Below are positions 1-9,059 of a stretch of DNA of 37,867 bases, in pieces. The stretch lies in contig PAZF01000014.1 of NCBI GenBank assembly GCA_002715505.1, positions 1 to 37,867 on the forward strand, read 5' to 3'. Source of the stretch: Candidatus Pelagibacterales bacterium (GTDB lineage: Bacteria; Pseudomonadota; Alphaproteobacteria; TMED109). Each line of letters begins with the position of its first letter. Position 1 is the stretch's first letter. Below the pieces are notes generated by a model. The model saw only the letters and a list, made by a program, of their open reading frames with translations. It searched no databases and was not told where the DNA came from. The position numbers and the translations under genes were made by a program.

Positions 1-567
1 CCAAGGGGAGGAATTATAGTAAGTAATAATGAAGAACTAGGAAAGAAAATAGATAAAGCTGTCTTCCCAGGAATGCAAGGAGGCCCATTGATGCACGTTA
101 TCGCGGCTAAAGCAGCCGCATTTAAAGAGGCTGATACACTAGCTTTTAAAAAGTATAGTCAACAAACTGTAAAAAATGCTAAAGCATTTTGCAATTACTT
201 AGTTCAAAAGGGATTTGATATAGTTTCGGGTGGTACTGATTGTCATATGGTTTTAATAAATTTAGAGAGAAAAAATGTTACAGGAAAAGTTGCCGAGGAA
301 AGTTTAGACAGAGCCGGAATTACTTGCAACAAGAATTCTGTTCCTTTTGACAAGCAATCTCCATTTGTAACTTCAGGAATAAGGGTAGGAACAGCAGCAG
401 GTACAACCAGAGGCTTTAAAGAAGACCAATTTGAATTTATTGCAGAATGTATATCAAAAATAATAAATGTACTACCTTCCAATGATGAACAACTTATTAA
501 CAAAACTGAGGCAACAGTGCTTTTAGAAATAAGAAAACTGTGCCAAAATTTTCCAATTTATAAGTAG
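1..567 (+). CDS. glyA: Serine hydroxymethyltransferase, C-terminal part (5' truncated by window edge)
   Basis: This is the C-terminal part (188 residues) of the PLP enzyme that interconverts serine and glycine and feeds one-carbon units into folate. The frame is open from base 1 and begins PRGGI, the segment just after the PLP-lysine loop (THK) of the family, so the catalytic lysine lies just outside the window. [11 protein letters not shown], the GGTDCHM segment and the [14 protein letters not shown] stretch near residue 125 are classic SHMT sequences. It ends 4 bases before nrdR, as in many alphaproteobacteria, where glyA heads the nrdR-rib-nusB cluster. Identity is certain; the true start cannot be seen. 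Confidence 0.97.
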   Translation, partial: PRGGIIVSNNEELGKKIDKAVFPGMQGGPLMHVIAAKAAAFKEADTLAFKKYSQQTVKNAKAFCNYLVQKGFDIVSGGTDCHMVLINLERKNVTGKVAEESLDRAGITCNKNSVPFDKQSPFVTSGIRVGTAAGTTRGFKEDQFEFIAECISKIINVLPSNDEQLINKTEATVLLEIRKLCQNFPIYK

Positions 568-571
568 AAAA

Positions 572-1033
572 ATGAAGTGTCCTTTCTGTAATAACTTAGA
601 AACGCAAGTAAAGGACTCAAGACCAACAGAAGACGATTCTGCTATAAGAAGAAGAAGATTATGTCCCAATTGTGGGTCTCGTTTTACTTCTTTTGAGAGA
701 GTACAGTTAAGAGATTTAACAGTAATAAAAAAAGATGGTAAAAGAACACCTTTTAATAGAGATAAGTTAGCTAATTCAATTATTATAGCATTAAGGAAAA
801 GGAAAGTTGATGCTGATAGAATAGAAAAATTAATTAGTGGGATAGTAAGAAGACTAGAAAGTTCTGGAGAGGTTGACATACCTTCTCAAATGATTGGAAA
901 ATTGGTAATGGAGTCACTTTCTGAAATAGATCAGGTAGCTTATGTCAGATTTGCTTCAGTGTACAAAAATTTTAGAGAGGCTAAAGACTTTGAAGATTTT
1001 TTAGGTGAGTTAAAGGACAATTCTAAGCAATAA
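572..1033 (+). CDS. nrdR: Transcriptional repressor NrdR
   Basis: This is a zinc-ribbon/ATP-cone repressor that senses nucleotides and represses ribonucleotide reductase genes by binding NrdR boxes. The four zinc cysteines are present as CPFC (residues 3 and 6) and CPNC (31 and 34). The arginine-rich RRRR stretch used for DNA contact lies between them, and an ATP-cone domain follows from about residue 49 ([14 protein letters not shown]). The length of 153 residues is normal for the family. It sits 4 bases after glyA and 2 bases before ribD, so it is probably cotranscribed with the riboflavin genes. I saw no NrdR box in the window; its targets are presumably elsewhere. Confidence 0.97.
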   Translation: MKCPFCNNLETQVKDSRPTEDDSAIRRRRLCPNCGSRFTSFERVQLRDLTVIKKDGKRTPFNRDKLANSIIIALRKRKVDADRIEKLISGIVRRLESSGEVDIPSQMIGKLVMESLSEIDQVAYVRFASVYKNFREAKDFEDFLGELKDNSKQ

Positions 1034-1035
1034 TC

Positions 1036-2139
1036 ATGGACAGTGTATGGTTAAATGCAGCATTTTATCAAGCAAGTCGTGTTGTTGGTAATACAGGAAA
1101 AAACCCACCAGTAGGATGCATAATAGTAAAAAATAATCAGGTCATAGGTATAGGCCATACCTCTTTAAATGGCAGGCCTCATGCTGAAGAAAATGCATTA
1201 AAAATGGCTGGAAACGATGCATTAGGATCCACTATGTATATAAGTCTTGAGCCTTGTTGTCTAGATGATAACTTAAACTCCTGTACAAACCAAATAGTAA
1301 AATCGGGTGTTAAAAAAGTAGTTATTGGCATGCTTGATTATAATAAATTAACATTAAAAAAAGGTTTTAGAAGATTAATTAAAAGTGGAGTTGAAACTAA
1401 ACTTTTACCTCTTGATTTTGAAAATTTTTTGTTCAATTATTCTCAATATGCTTATCACGTTTTGAAAAGACCGCAAATTACTGTTAAATTAGCTACTAGT
1501 GCTGATAGTAAAATCACCTATTCTAATGGTTCAAGCAAATGGATAACTTCAAAACTTGCAAGAAAACATGTACATCAGGTTAGAAGTAATTATGATGCTA
1601 TATTAGTAGGAAAAAATACATTTATGCAAGATGACCCAAGTTTGACTGTGAGAATAGAAGGTTACAAAAAAAGTATTAATAGAGTTTTGTTAGATACGAG
1701 CCTAAGTTTAAAAATTAATTCTAAGTTATTAAAAACTTTAAAATATAACCCTCTTATAATTTTCACAAAAAAAAAATTAAAAAGCAAACAGTCTGAATAT
1801 TTAATTTCAAAAGGAGTAAAGATATATCAAGTAAAAACTTTATCAAATGGGCTTTTATGTATATCAAGTGTTATAAAAATACTTCATAGACTAAAAATTA
1901 GAAATGTTCTAGTCGAAGGAGGAGCAATAACTGCTTCCTCATTTTTAAATTCTGAGTGCTGTGATTTTATGTACATTTACAAGTCAAAAACTTTTATTGG
2001 AAATGAAGGGCTTCATGCATTTGGTAAATTAAACGAGCAGAAGAAATTTTCTTTATACAATGAATTATGTTTAAAAGATAATAAACTAGAAATTTGGATT
2101 AATAATAAAATAAATAAAATATATAAAAAATTAGTGTAA
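1036..2139 (+). CDS. ribD: Bifunctional riboflavin biosynthesis deaminase/reductase RibD
   Basis: RibD converts the GTP cyclohydrolase II product (diamino-hydroxyphosphoribosylamino-pyrimidine) to the ribitylamino-uracil phosphate in two steps. The N-terminal cytidine-deaminase-type domain (about residues 1-145) shows the zinc motif HAEE plus EPCC and a later cysteine (NSCTNQIV). The usual PCSHHGRTPPC loop is shortened and altered here, but the three zinc ligands remain. The C-terminal reductase domain (about 147-367) starts at RPQITVKLA and includes the substrate-binding SNGSSKWITS and the VEGGA motif. The 367-residue length is typical. It is followed one base later by ribE. Confidence 0.96.
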   Translation: MDSVWLNAAFYQASRVVGNTGKNPPVGCIIVKNNQVIGIGHTSLNGRPHAEENALKMAGNDALGSTMYISLEPCCLDDNLNSCTNQIVKSGVKKVVIGMLDYNKLTLKKGFRRLIKSGVETKLLPLDFENFLFNYSQYAYHVLKRPQITVKLATSADSKITYSNGSSKWITSKLARKHVHQVRSNYDAILVGKNTFMQDDPSLTVRIEGYKKSINRVLLDTSLSLKINSKLLKTLKYNPLIIFTKKKLKSKQSEYLISKGVKIYQVKTLSNGLLCISSVIKILHRLKIRNVLVEGGAITASSFLNSECCDFMYIYKSKTFIGNEGLHAFGKLNEQKKFSLYNELCLKDNKLEIWINNKINKIYKKLV

Positions 2140-2140
2140 A

Positions 2141-2728
2141 ATGTTTACTGGAATTACAGAGAATATAGGAGTTGTTAGAAGTAAAACATCTAAGGAGCCC
2201 GTTGAATATAAAATTAAAACTAAGATGAATTTAAAAAAATCTTTAATAGGATCTTCGATAATGTGTTCAGGGATCTGTTTGACAGTTGTAAAGAAAACTT
2301 TAAATAGTTTTTCAGTTAATATTTCTGAAGAAACATTAAGTTTAACAACTGCAAAAAATTGGAAACCAGGGACCTTAATTAACCTTGAGAAATCTTTAAA
2401 AGTGGGAGATGAATTAGGAGGACATATTGTTACTGGCCACGTAGATGGAGTAACTAAAGTAAAAGAAAAAAAAATTCTTAAAAAATCAGTTTTAATAAAC
2501 TTTTTTCTTCCTAAAAAAATGAATAAGTTCATATGTAAAAAAGGATCAGTATCTATAGATGGAGTTTCCTTAACTGTTAATAATGTATATAAGGACAAAT
2601 TTTCAGTCAATTTAATTCCTCATACTTGTAAAATAACTACACTTGGTAAATTAGAAAAAGGTGATAAAGTTAACATTGAAGTTGATATCTTGGCTAGATA
2701 TGTAAATAAGAATATGAGTAAAAATTAA
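2141..2728 (+). CDS. ribE: Riboflavin synthase, alpha-type
   Basis: The enzyme catalyses the final dismutation of two 6,7-dimethyl-8-ribityllumazine molecules to riboflavin. It contains two similar lumazine-binding beta-barrel repeats. The first begins MFTGITENIG and includes GSSIMCSGICLTVV. The second contains GDELGGHIVTGHVDG and SVSIDGVSLTVN. The length of 195 residues matches the family. The ATG lies one base after the ribD stop, which suggests translational coupling. It is the natural partner of lumazine synthase encoded two genes downstream. Confidence 0.97.
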   Translation: MFTGITENIGVVRSKTSKEPVEYKIKTKMNLKKSLIGSSIMCSGICLTVVKKTLNSFSVNISEETLSLTTAKNWKPGTLINLEKSLKVGDELGGHIVTGHVDGVTKVKEKKILKKSVLINFFLPKKMNKFICKKGSVSIDGVSLTVNNVYKDKFSVNLIPHTCKITTLGKLEKGDKVNIEVDILARYVNKNMSKN

Positions 2729-2738
2729 AGAGGTTGTT

Positions 2739-3821
2739 TTGGAGTTATCAAGTATTGAAGAAATAGTAGAATGTGCAAGAAATGGTAAAACTTTTGTATT
2801 AGTAGATGATGAAAATAGAGAAAATGAAGGTGACTTAATTTTTCCTGCGCAATTAGTCACGCCTGATATTATAAATTTTATGGCAAAGTATGGAAGGGGT
2901 CTTATTTGTCTTGCTTTAACTGAAAAAAGATCAAAAGTTTTAGAACTGAAAAGAATGGACAGAAGGAATGCTAGTAAATTTGATACTGCTTTTACAGTTT
3001 CAATAGAGGCTAAAGAAGGTGTAACCACAGGAATTTCAGCTGCAGATCGTTCAAAAACTATTCAAACTGCTATAGATAACACTAAGGGAAAAGACGATAT
3101 AACCACGCCTGGCCATATTTTTCCTTTAGTTGCTAGAAATGGCGGAGTTCTCTCTAGAGCAGGACATACTGAAGCAGCAATAGATATTGCTAGGTTAGCT
3201 GGTTTAAATCCATCAGCAGTAATTTGTGAAATAATGAATGATGATGGAAGTATGGCTAGATTAGATGATTTGAAAAAATTTTGTAAACATCATAATTTAA
3301 AACTTGCTTCTATAGAAGATTTAATAAGGTGGAGAGTTCATAAAGATCCTATAGTAAAAAAAGTCTTTTCAGATAAACTTAGCACTGATTTTGCGGGAGA
3401 TTTTGACTTTTTTTGCTATTTGAACGAAATAGATAAAACTGAACACTTTGCTATAGTAAAAGGAAAAATTACAGAAAGTGAAAATACATTAGTTAGAGTC
3501 CAGAAAGTAAACTATGTTAATGATCTATTTGATGGTCAATTGGTAGGTAAAAAAGTAAATAGTTGTTCTATTAAGAAAGCGATGATAGAAATAAATAATA
3601 ATAAAAAAGGTGTCTTAGTAATAATAAAGGATTACAAATCTCAGTTTTCCTCAAAACTACAAGATGAAAAAAAAGGATCAGAGTTTAGAGAATATGGAGT
3701 GGGAGCCCAGATTCTTAGAGATTTAGGTGTCAGAAAAATGTTATTGTTAACAAACTCTAACCAGGAAATAATAGGGTTAGAAGGTTTTGATTTGAAAGTA
3801 ATAGAAAAAAAGAGTATTTAA
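2739..3821 (+). CDS. ribB: 3,4-dihydroxy-2-butanone-4-phosphate synthase with degenerate GTP cyclohydrolase II-like domain (RibBX type)
   Basis: The N-terminal domain (about residues 1-200) is a full DHBP synthase that makes the four-carbon riboflavin precursor from ribulose 5-phosphate. It carries DDENRENEGD, the TTPGHIFPL region and GHTEAAIDIARLAGL. The C-terminal 150 residues resemble RibA only in outline (LVRVQKVNYVNDLF near 267, GVRKMLLLTNS and GLEGFDLKV at the end). The zinc-binding cysteines of GTP cyclohydrolase II (CLTGD and CDC) are absent, so this half is probably not a cyclohydrolase. The start is TTG at 2739, chosen because AAGAGG at 2728-2733 sits at good spacing and the first residues align with the family. 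A GTP cyclohydrolase II must be encoded elsewhere. Confidence 0.93.
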   Translation: MELSSIEEIVECARNGKTFVLVDDENRENEGDLIFPAQLVTPDIINFMAKYGRGLICLALTEKRSKVLELKRMDRRNASKFDTAFTVSIEAKEGVTTGISAADRSKTIQTAIDNTKGKDDITTPGHIFPLVARNGGVLSRAGHTEAAIDIARLAGLNPSAVICEIMNDDGSMARLDDLKKFCKHHNLKLASIEDLIRWRVHKDPIVKKVFSDKLSTDFAGDFDFFCYLNEIDKTEHFAIVKGKITESENTLVRVQKVNYVNDLFDGQLVGKKVNSCSIKKAMIEINNNKKGVLVIIKDYKSQFSSKLQDEKKGSEFREYGVGAQILRDLGVRKMLLLTNSNQEIIGLEGFDLKVIEKKSI

Positions 3822-3823
3822 AG

Positions 3824-4261
3824 ATGCAAAAGAAGAGGCATATTCTAATAATAGCGAGCAATTACTATCATAAGATTTATGATAATTTACTAAAAGAAGC
3901 AATAGATGAAATTTCTTCTCAGAATATTCAGTATACCCAAGAAACTGTAACTGGAGTATTTGAAATACCATCTATAATTACATTTGCCAAAAATAAATTC
4001 GATGGCTACATTGCTTTGGGTTGCGTTATTAGAGGTGAGACAACGCATTATGATTATGTTTGCCAAGAAAGTGCAAGGGCACTAATGCAATTATCACTTG
4101 AAGGCCTCGCAATAGGATATGGTATTTTGACCTGTGAAAATTATGATCAAGCAACTACTAGATCTATTTCTAACGAAAATGCAATAGGTAAAGGTAGGGT
4201 CGCTGCAAAAGCATGCATCAATCAAATTGAGCTTAGACGTAAATATACGTATGAAAGTTAA
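3824..4261 (+). CDS. ribH: 6,7-dimethyl-8-ribityllumazine synthase
   Basis: This is the penultimate riboflavin enzyme. It condenses the RibD-pathway pyrimidine with the DHBP made by the upstream gene, usually inside pentameric or icosahedral assemblies. Visible family motifs are GVFEIP, the GCVIRGETTHYDYV signature containing the active-site histidine, YGILTCEN, and the C-terminal KGRVAAKACI. The length of 145 residues is normal. It begins 2 bases after ribB and its last bases overlap the likely nusB start. Confidence 0.97.
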   Translation: MQKKRHILIIASNYYHKIYDNLLKEAIDEISSQNIQYTQETVTGVFEIPSIITFAKNKFDGYIALGCVIRGETTHYDYVCQESARALMQLSLEGLAIGYGILTCENYDQATTRSISNENAIGKGRVAAKACINQIELRRKYTYES

Positions 4262-4691
4262 AAGAAACGCTAGATTAGCAGCAGTACAGGTTATATTTCA
4301 ATATTTTTTTTCTAGGGCAGATATTAAAAAAATTATAAAAGATTTTGATGGATTAAATGAAGATTCTTTAAAGAGACAATTAAATAATTTTGATAAAAAA
4401 CTTTTTGAAAAAATTGTTTTTGGTGTAAGTATAAATGAAAAAAAAATACAATGTTTAATCGAGGAAAATCTATCTGAAAATTGGATTTATGAAAGACTTG
4501 ATCCTACAATGAGAGCTATAATAAGCCTAGGAGTTTTTGAATTGAACTTTTGTCTAAAAACGCCTTATAAAGTTATAATCGACGAGTATGTATCAATTGC
4601 AGATTTATTTTTCAACAAAACAAATACGGGTTTTATTAATGGTATTTTAGATAATATCTGTAAAATAATTAGATATAATGAAAGAAATTAA
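4251..4691 (+). CDS. nusB: Transcription antitermination factor NusB
   Basis: NusB forms a heterodimer with ribosomal protein S10 and supports antitermination on rRNA operons. The protein starts with the family-typical MKVKRNARLAAVQVIFQ. It contains the all-helical NusB fold, with LDPTMRAIISLGVFEL near residue 85 and TPYKVIIDEYVSIADLF followed by NGILDNI near the C-terminus. I chose ATG 4251 over an in-frame TTG at 4227 because it matches the family N-terminus and overlaps the ribH stop, giving 146 residues. Its 3' end overlaps thiL by 14 bases. Confidence 0.93.
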   Translation: MKVKRNARLAAVQVIFQYFFSRADIKKIIKDFDGLNEDSLKRQLNNFDKKLFEKIVFGVSINEKKIQCLIEENLSENWIYERLDPTMRAIISLGVFELNFCLKTPYKVIIDEYVSIADLFFNKTNTGFINGILDNICKIIRYNERN

Positions 4692-5634
4692 TCTTATTAA
4701 AAAATACTTTTTACCATTTAGTAAGAATTTTAAAGATTCTTTGAATTTAGAAGATGATGCGGCAGTTTTAAGTTATTTTAAAAATGAAAAGTACTTAGTA
4801 AGTGTTGATAATTTTATACAAGGCATACATTGTCCTCATACTTTAAATTCAAAGCAAATTACAGTTAGAGCAATATTATGTGCTATTAGTGATTTAGCTG
4901 CAATGGGTGCCACACCTTATTGTATATTTTTATCATTATCTATTCCTAAAATGAAAAGTAAAAATATTTTTAATAATATTGCTAAAGGAATTGATGAAGT
5001 AATTCATCTTACTGGAATAAAAATAGCCGGTGGAGACTTAGTTTCATATGATGGCCCTCTAGCAATAAGTGTTACTGCTGTAGGAAAAAAAAAATCTTCT
5101 GAAAAGACTTTATTTAGAAAAGGAGGAAAAGTTGGAGATTTTATAGGTATAACTGGTTTTATAGGAGATGCTTACATAGGACTTAAAATTCTACAAAAAA
5201 AGATTACAATTTCAAATGTTAAAGAAAAAAAATCTGCAATTAATTCATTTCTTTATCCTCCTCAATTACATGATTTTGCTAAAAAACTATCTGACTATGC
5301 TCACTGTTGTATAGATATTTCTGATGGATTAATAGAAGATATAGGAAAATTAGGAGCCTTGGCAAATTGTGGTGTAGAATTATTTTCTAACCACATACCA
5401 TTATCAAATAAAGCCAATTTGTTAATAAAAGATAGAAAAGTTTTTTTTAAGGACATTTTGAAAGCTGGAGATGACTATCAACTGGCTTTTACTTTTCACA
5501 AAAAAAATTTAGGAGAAATACAAAAATTAAAAGGTACATTTAATTTGAATATTTCTATAGTTGGCCAATTAACCAACGGAAAAGGAGTTTATCTAGACAA
5601 AAAAAAAATTTCAGGTGGATTTTCTCATTTTTAG
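4678..5634 (+). CDS. thiL: Thiamine-monophosphate kinase
   Basis: ThiL phosphorylates thiamine monophosphate to the active cofactor thiamine diphosphate. The protein shows the metal-binding DDAAVL near residue 26, DLAAMGATP near residue 75, the GGDLVSYDGPLAISVTAVG segment, and CCIDISDGLIEDIG near residue 214. These are all landmarks of the PurM/ThiL fold. At 318 residues it is of usual size. It is the last gene of the glyA-nrdR-rib-nusB-thiL string and overlaps nusB by 14 bases. Confidence 0.95.
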   Translation: MKEINLIKKYFLPFSKNFKDSLNLEDDAAVLSYFKNEKYLVSVDNFIQGIHCPHTLNSKQITVRAILCAISDLAAMGATPYCIFLSLSIPKMKSKNIFNNIAKGIDEVIHLTGIKIAGGDLVSYDGPLAISVTAVGKKKSSEKTLFRKGGKVGDFIGITGFIGDAYIGLKILQKKITISNVKEKKSAINSFLYPPQLHDFAKKLSDYAHCCIDISDGLIEDIGKLGALANCGVELFSNHIPLSNKANLLIKDRKVFFKDILKAGDDYQLAFTFHKKNLGEIQKLKGTFNLNISIVGQLTNGKGVYLDKKKISGGFSHF

Positions 5635-5653
5635 CTTACAGGTTAAATAGATA

Positions 5654-5682
5654 TTGCATTAAATCATTACATCTGGCATTGT
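5654..5682 (+). promoter_or_regulatory. Possible promoter for the pyrophosphatase gene
   Basis: The 78-base gap between thiL and hppA is one of the larger non-coding stretches here. It holds a TTGCAT hexamer at 5654-5659. After 17 bases comes CATTGT at 5677-5682, preceded by TGG as in an extended -10 element. The -10 match is only partial (3 of 6), so this is a weak prediction. A ribosome binding site AAAGGG follows at 5701-5706. Confidence 0.3.
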
Positions 5683-5715
5683 ACAAAAATCATTAACAAT
5701 AAAGGGTGAAATGTG

Positions 5716-7821
5716 ATGGAACAAATATTTTTATTTTCTTGTATTGCAGGAATTATAGCAATACTTTATGGATTTATTACTGCTAAACAAGTTTTAAATA
5801 TGCCTTCAGGGAACAAAAAAATGAGGGAGATTTCTGGAGCAATACAGGAAGGTGCTTCGGCTTATTTAAAAAGGCAATATATTACTATTTCTATTGTTGG
5901 AATAATAATATTTGTTTTCATAACTATATTTTTAGATTTAAATGTAGGGTTAGGATTTTTAATAGGAGCATTATTATCTGGAGTAGCTGGCTTTATTGGA
6001 ATGCATATTTCAGTTAGAGCAAATGTTAGAACTACAGAAGCAGCTAAAAAAGGTCTCAATCAAGGACTAAATGTAGCATTTAAATCAGGAGCAGTTACTG
6101 GAATGTTAGTAGCTGGATTAGCTCTTTTAGCAATTTGCTTTACTTATTTTTATTTAGTTAACTCTGGGGCTGAAGGAAGAGAGTTAATTGATCCATTGGT
6201 TGCTCTTGGTTTTGGAGCTTCACTAATTTCCATATTTGCAAGGTTAGGGGGAGGAATTTTTACTAAAGGAGCTGATGTAGGAGCAGATTTAGTAGGAAAA
6301 GTGGAAGCAGGTATTCCAGAAGATGATCCTAGGAACCCAGCTGTGATAGCCGACAATGTTGGAGACAATGTTGGAGACTGTGCTGGAATGGCGGCAGATT
6401 TATTTGAAACATATGCAGTTACTGTAGTTGCTACAATGGTGCTTGCTTCAATATTTTTTAATGGAAATTCTGAAATTTTATTAATGAATCTACCTCTGGC
6501 TATAGGGGGAGTATGTATACTTGCATCAATAATAGGAACGTTTTTTGTCAAGCTATCTAAAAATGGAACAGTAATGGGAGCTTTATATAAAGGATTTTTG
6601 GTTTCAGCAATTTTATCTCTAATTGGTATTTATGCAATAATAGAAATCTTTGTTGGTATAAATACAACATTTACAAGCTCTAACGGTTATTTCACAGCTA
6701 ATGATATTTTTTATTGCTCAATAATTGGTTTAGCAGTTACTGCCTTATTTATCTGGATTACTGAATATTATACTTCAACTAATTTTAGGCCAGTAAAATC
6801 CGTAGCAAAGGCCTCAGAGACTGGACATGCTACTAATGTTATACAAGGTTTAGCTATTTCTATGGAGTCTACTGCGATTCCTGCAATAATAATTTGTATT
6901 GCTATTATTGTTTCTAATAGTTTAGCTGGTTTATTTGGTATAGCTATATCTGTAACTAGTATGTTAGCTTTGGCAGGGATGGTAGTTGCCTTAGATGCAT
7001 ATGGACCAGTAACCGATAATGCTGGAGGAATAGCAGAAATGGCCAATTTATCTGAGGATGTAAGAAAAACCACTGATAATCTTGATGCGGTAGGAAATAC
7101 TACAAAAGCGGTAACTAAAGGTTATGCTATTGGATCTGCTGGCTTAGGAGCCTTGGTTTTGTTTGGTGCTTACAGAGAAGATTTAGACTATTTTATTGCT
7201 AACTCCTCTACTTATACTTATTTTGAAGGATTAAATATTAATTTTTCACTAGATAATCCTTTTGTAATAGTGGGGCTTATTTTTGGAGGATTACTTCCAT
7301 TTTTATTTGGAGCACTTTCTATGACTGCAGTTGGTAGGGCTGCTTCCTCTGTGGTTTTAGAAGTAAGAAGACAATTCTCAGAAAATAAAGGAATAATGAC
7401 AGGTAAAAGTAAACCAAATTATAGTAAAACAGTTGATTTATTAACAAAATCTGCAATAAAAGAGATGATTATTCCTTCTTTATTACCGGTTTTAGCGCCT
7501 ATAGCTTTTTATATGATTATAGAAAAAGTTGCTGGTAGATCGGAAGCTTTTATATCTTTGGGAGCAATGTTACTTGGAGTAATTATAACGGGTTTGTATG
7601 TTGCTATAAGCATGACTTCAGGAGGAGGAGCTTGGGATAATGCTAAAAAGTATATAGAAGATGGAAATCACGGAGGAAAAGGTTCTGATGCACATAAGGC
7701 TGCCGTAACTGGTGATACTGTAGGGGACCCTTACAAAGATACTTCAGGACCAGCAGTCAATCCCATGATAAAAATTACTAATATTGTTGCTTTACTTTTA
7801 TTAGCATTTTTATCGCATTAA
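5716..7821 (+). CDS. hppA: Membrane-bound proton-translocating pyrophosphatase, K+-independent type
   Basis: This integral membrane pump couples hydrolysis of cytoplasmic pyrophosphate to cation export. The 701-residue protein has about 16 hydrophobic segments. The catalytic loop near residue 195-235 contains [21 protein letters not shown] and [12 protein letters not shown], and the C-terminus has [15 protein letters not shown]. In [10 protein letters not shown] the lysine (about residue 464) and the threonine three positions later are the diagnostic pair of K+-independent H+-pumping members; K+-dependent forms have alanine at the lysine position. GTG 5713 is also in frame, but ATG 5716 lies 9 bases after AGGG (5703-5706) and is preferred. 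The 3' end overlaps the convergent bamE by 4 bases. In an energy-limited cell the pump would salvage energy from biosynthetic pyrophosphate. Confidence 0.95.
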   Translation: MEQIFLFSCIAGIIAILYGFITAKQVLNMPSGNKKMREISGAIQEGASAYLKRQYITISIVGIIIFVFITIFLDLNVGLGFLIGALLSGVAGFIGMHISVRANVRTTEAAKKGLNQGLNVAFKSGAVTGMLVAGLALLAICFTYFYLVNSGAEGRELIDPLVALGFGASLISIFARLGGGIFTKGADVGADLVGKVEAGIPEDDPRNPAVIADNVGDNVGDCAGMAADLFETYAVTVVATMVLASIFFNGNSEILLMNLPLAIGGVCILASIIGTFFVKLSKNGTVMGALYKGFLVSAILSLIGIYAIIEIFVGINTTFTSSNGYFTANDIFYCSIIGLAVTALFIWITEYYTSTNFRPVKSVAKASETGHATNVIQGLAISMESTAIPAIIICIAIIVSNSLAGLFGIAISVTSMLALAGMVVALDAYGPVTDNAGGIAEMANLSEDVRKTTDNLDAVGNTTKAVTKGYAIGSAGLGALVLFGAYREDLDYFIANSSTYTYFEGLNINFSLDNPFVIVGLIFGGLLPFLFGALSMTAVGRAASSVVLEVRRQFSENKGIMTGKSKPNYSKTVDLLTKSAIKEMIIPSLLPVLAPIAFYMIIEKVAGRSEAFISLGAMLLGVIITGLYVAISMTSGGGAWDNAKKYIEDGNHGGKGSDAHKAAVTGDTVGDPYKDTSGPAVNPMIKITNIVALLLLAFLSH

Positions 7822-8264
7822 TCTTTTGACTCAAGCCTTCTTACAAAAGAGTCTAGGAATTCTCTTACTAGACCTCTTTTGAATGCTGAGGTTTCAGTAG
7901 TATCATTGTTAATAGGTATTTTAATAGAATTTTTATTTTGTATTATATTATAACTTTTTACATTTTGTTTATTATCAAATTTTATTTTTAATACAGTGTT
8001 GCTTGTATTTCTTACCTTAAAATAAGCTCTTTCTTTTTGAATGAAAAAAATATAATACCAAACATTATCTGAGAAAGTAGATCGTGTAGATGGTTGCCCT
8101 AGGATCTCTAAGATCTCTGATTTGTTTAGTTTTGTAGATTGTAAAAGTTTAATATCATCTTGACTAAAAAAATTACCATGTCTTGATATTCTTGGACTAC
8201 AACTATAAATTAAGGTTAAAATGATTAAATAACTTAAAATAAATCTTAATTTGTAAAAAAACAT
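7818..8264 (-). CDS. bamE: Outer membrane protein assembly factor BamE (SmpA/OmlA lipoprotein)
   Basis: This is a small lipoprotein subunit of the BAM complex, which inserts beta-barrel proteins into the outer membrane. A hydrophobic leader of about 20 residues ends in IYSC, a lipobox-like site with a less usual tyrosine at -2, putting the lipidated cysteine near residue 22. The mature part has the SmpA/OmlA pattern: [19 protein letters not shown], then DNVWYYIFF and a beta-rich end. I chose ATG at 8264 (148 residues) over the TTG three codons upstream at 8273. Position next to the ubiquinol-cytochrome c chaperone gene in divergent orientation is a standard alphaproteobacterial arrangement and supports the call. 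Confidence 0.85.
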   Translation of the reverse strand: MFFYKLRFILSYLIILTLIYSCSPRISRHGNFFSQDDIKLLQSTKLNKSEILEILGQPSTRSTFSDNVWYYIFFIQKERAYFKVRNTSNTVLKIKFDNKQNVKSYNIIQNKNSIKIPINNDTTETSAFKRGLVREFLDSFVRRLESKD

Positions 8265-8300
8265 AAAGTTCAACTAAAAAAAATAATACTTGGCTAAAAA

Positions 8301-8855
8301 ATGTTTCTAAAATTTAAAAAAAATAACATAAAGAATATTTCATATTTAATTTATAAAAAAATAGTTTTATTCTCAAGGAATAAAATTTTTTATACTATTT
8401 TAAAAGTACCCGATACTATCGATGGGAGGTTTGATTTAATTATTTTTCACTTTTTTTTTATTCATAATGTATTTTTTAAAAAAACTGATTTAGAAAAAAG
8501 AATCCATGATGAAATTTTAAATATTATGTATAAAGACTTTGATTCTAATTTAAGAGAAATAGGAGTTGGGGATCTTTCTGTAGGTAAAAAAGTTTATCAG
8601 ATGTCTGAAGCTCTTGCAGGAAGAGTAAATGCTTACAATAAATCTAAAAATAATAAGGCATTGTTATATGAAGCTATCTTAAGGAATGTATATGGTTCTA
8701 AGAAAAATATAGATAAAAAAACTGTTTCAATTATGGTAGATTATTTTTTAGTTAATATAAAAACTGTTAAATCAAAAAAATTAGTCGAAATTAAAGAAAA
8801 TAATGATATATTTTTTGATTTAGAAAAATTTATTAATAATTATAAGAGGAAATGA
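8301..8855 (+). CDS. Ubiquinol-cytochrome c chaperone family protein (CBP3-like)
   Basis: This 184-residue protein matches the family related to mitochondrial CBP3/UQCC1, which helps cytochrome b and bc1 complex assembly. Diagnostic stretches are [15 protein letters not shown] near residue 37, [15 protein letters not shown] near residue 85, and the [12 protein letters not shown] segment that follows. It is short and has no signal peptide or lipobox, so it probably acts in the cytoplasm or at the inner face of the membrane. It is divergent from bamE and is followed one base later by rpmF. The bc1 function is inferred from the family. Confidence 0.88.
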   Translation: MFLKFKKNNIKNISYLIYKKIVLFSRNKIFYTILKVPDTIDGRFDLIIFHFFFIHNVFFKKTDLEKRIHDEILNIMYKDFDSNLREIGVGDLSVGKKVYQMSEALAGRVNAYNKSKNNKALLYEAILRNVYGSKKNIDKKTVSIMVDYFLVNIKTVKSKKLVEIKENNDIFFDLEKFINNYKRK

Positions 8856-8856
8856 A

Positions 8857-9054
8857 ATGGCTGTACCTAAAAAAAAGATATCTTCCTCAAGAAGAGGTAA
8901 AAGACGATCACATCATGCTTTAAGTGATAGTCTAGTAATGGAATGTCCAAATTGTGGAGCCGAAAAAAGACCACATCATGTTTGTCCAAGCTGTGGTTAT
9001 TATAACACCAGACAAGTAGTTCTGCTCAAGAAAGAAGAAGACAAAAAAGAGTAG
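8857..9054 (+). CDS. rpmF: 50S ribosomal protein L32
   Basis: This is a 65-residue zinc-ribbon ribosomal protein. It starts [20 protein letters not shown], the family signature, followed by two cysteine pairs (CPNC and CPSC, about residues 29-32 and 43-46). It lies between the cytochrome-chaperone gene and plsX, with its ATG one base after the upstream stop. rpmF-plsX linkage is widespread in bacteria and connects ribosome and phospholipid synthesis transcriptionally. Confidence 0.97.
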   Translation: MAVPKKKISSSRRGKRRSHHALSDSLVMECPNCGAEKRPHHVCPSCGYYNTRQVVLLKKEEDKKE

Positions 9055-9059
9055 AAGCA

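Noticed and set aside
2141-2738. An FMN riboswitch upstream of the riboflavin genes
   Set aside because: Genes from glyA to thiL are spaced by a few bases, so there is no room for the 120-base RFN element.
4227-4250. TTG at 4227 as the start of nusB
   Set aside because: It would extend the protein by eight residues that match nothing in the family and lie inside ribH. ATG 4251 gives the typical N-terminus.
6150-6551. A 133-residue open frame on the minus strand inside hppA
   Set aside because: It lies wholly antisense to strongly conserved pyrophosphatase motifs and shows no family features. It is an effect of low stop-codon density opposite an Ala/Gly-rich gene.
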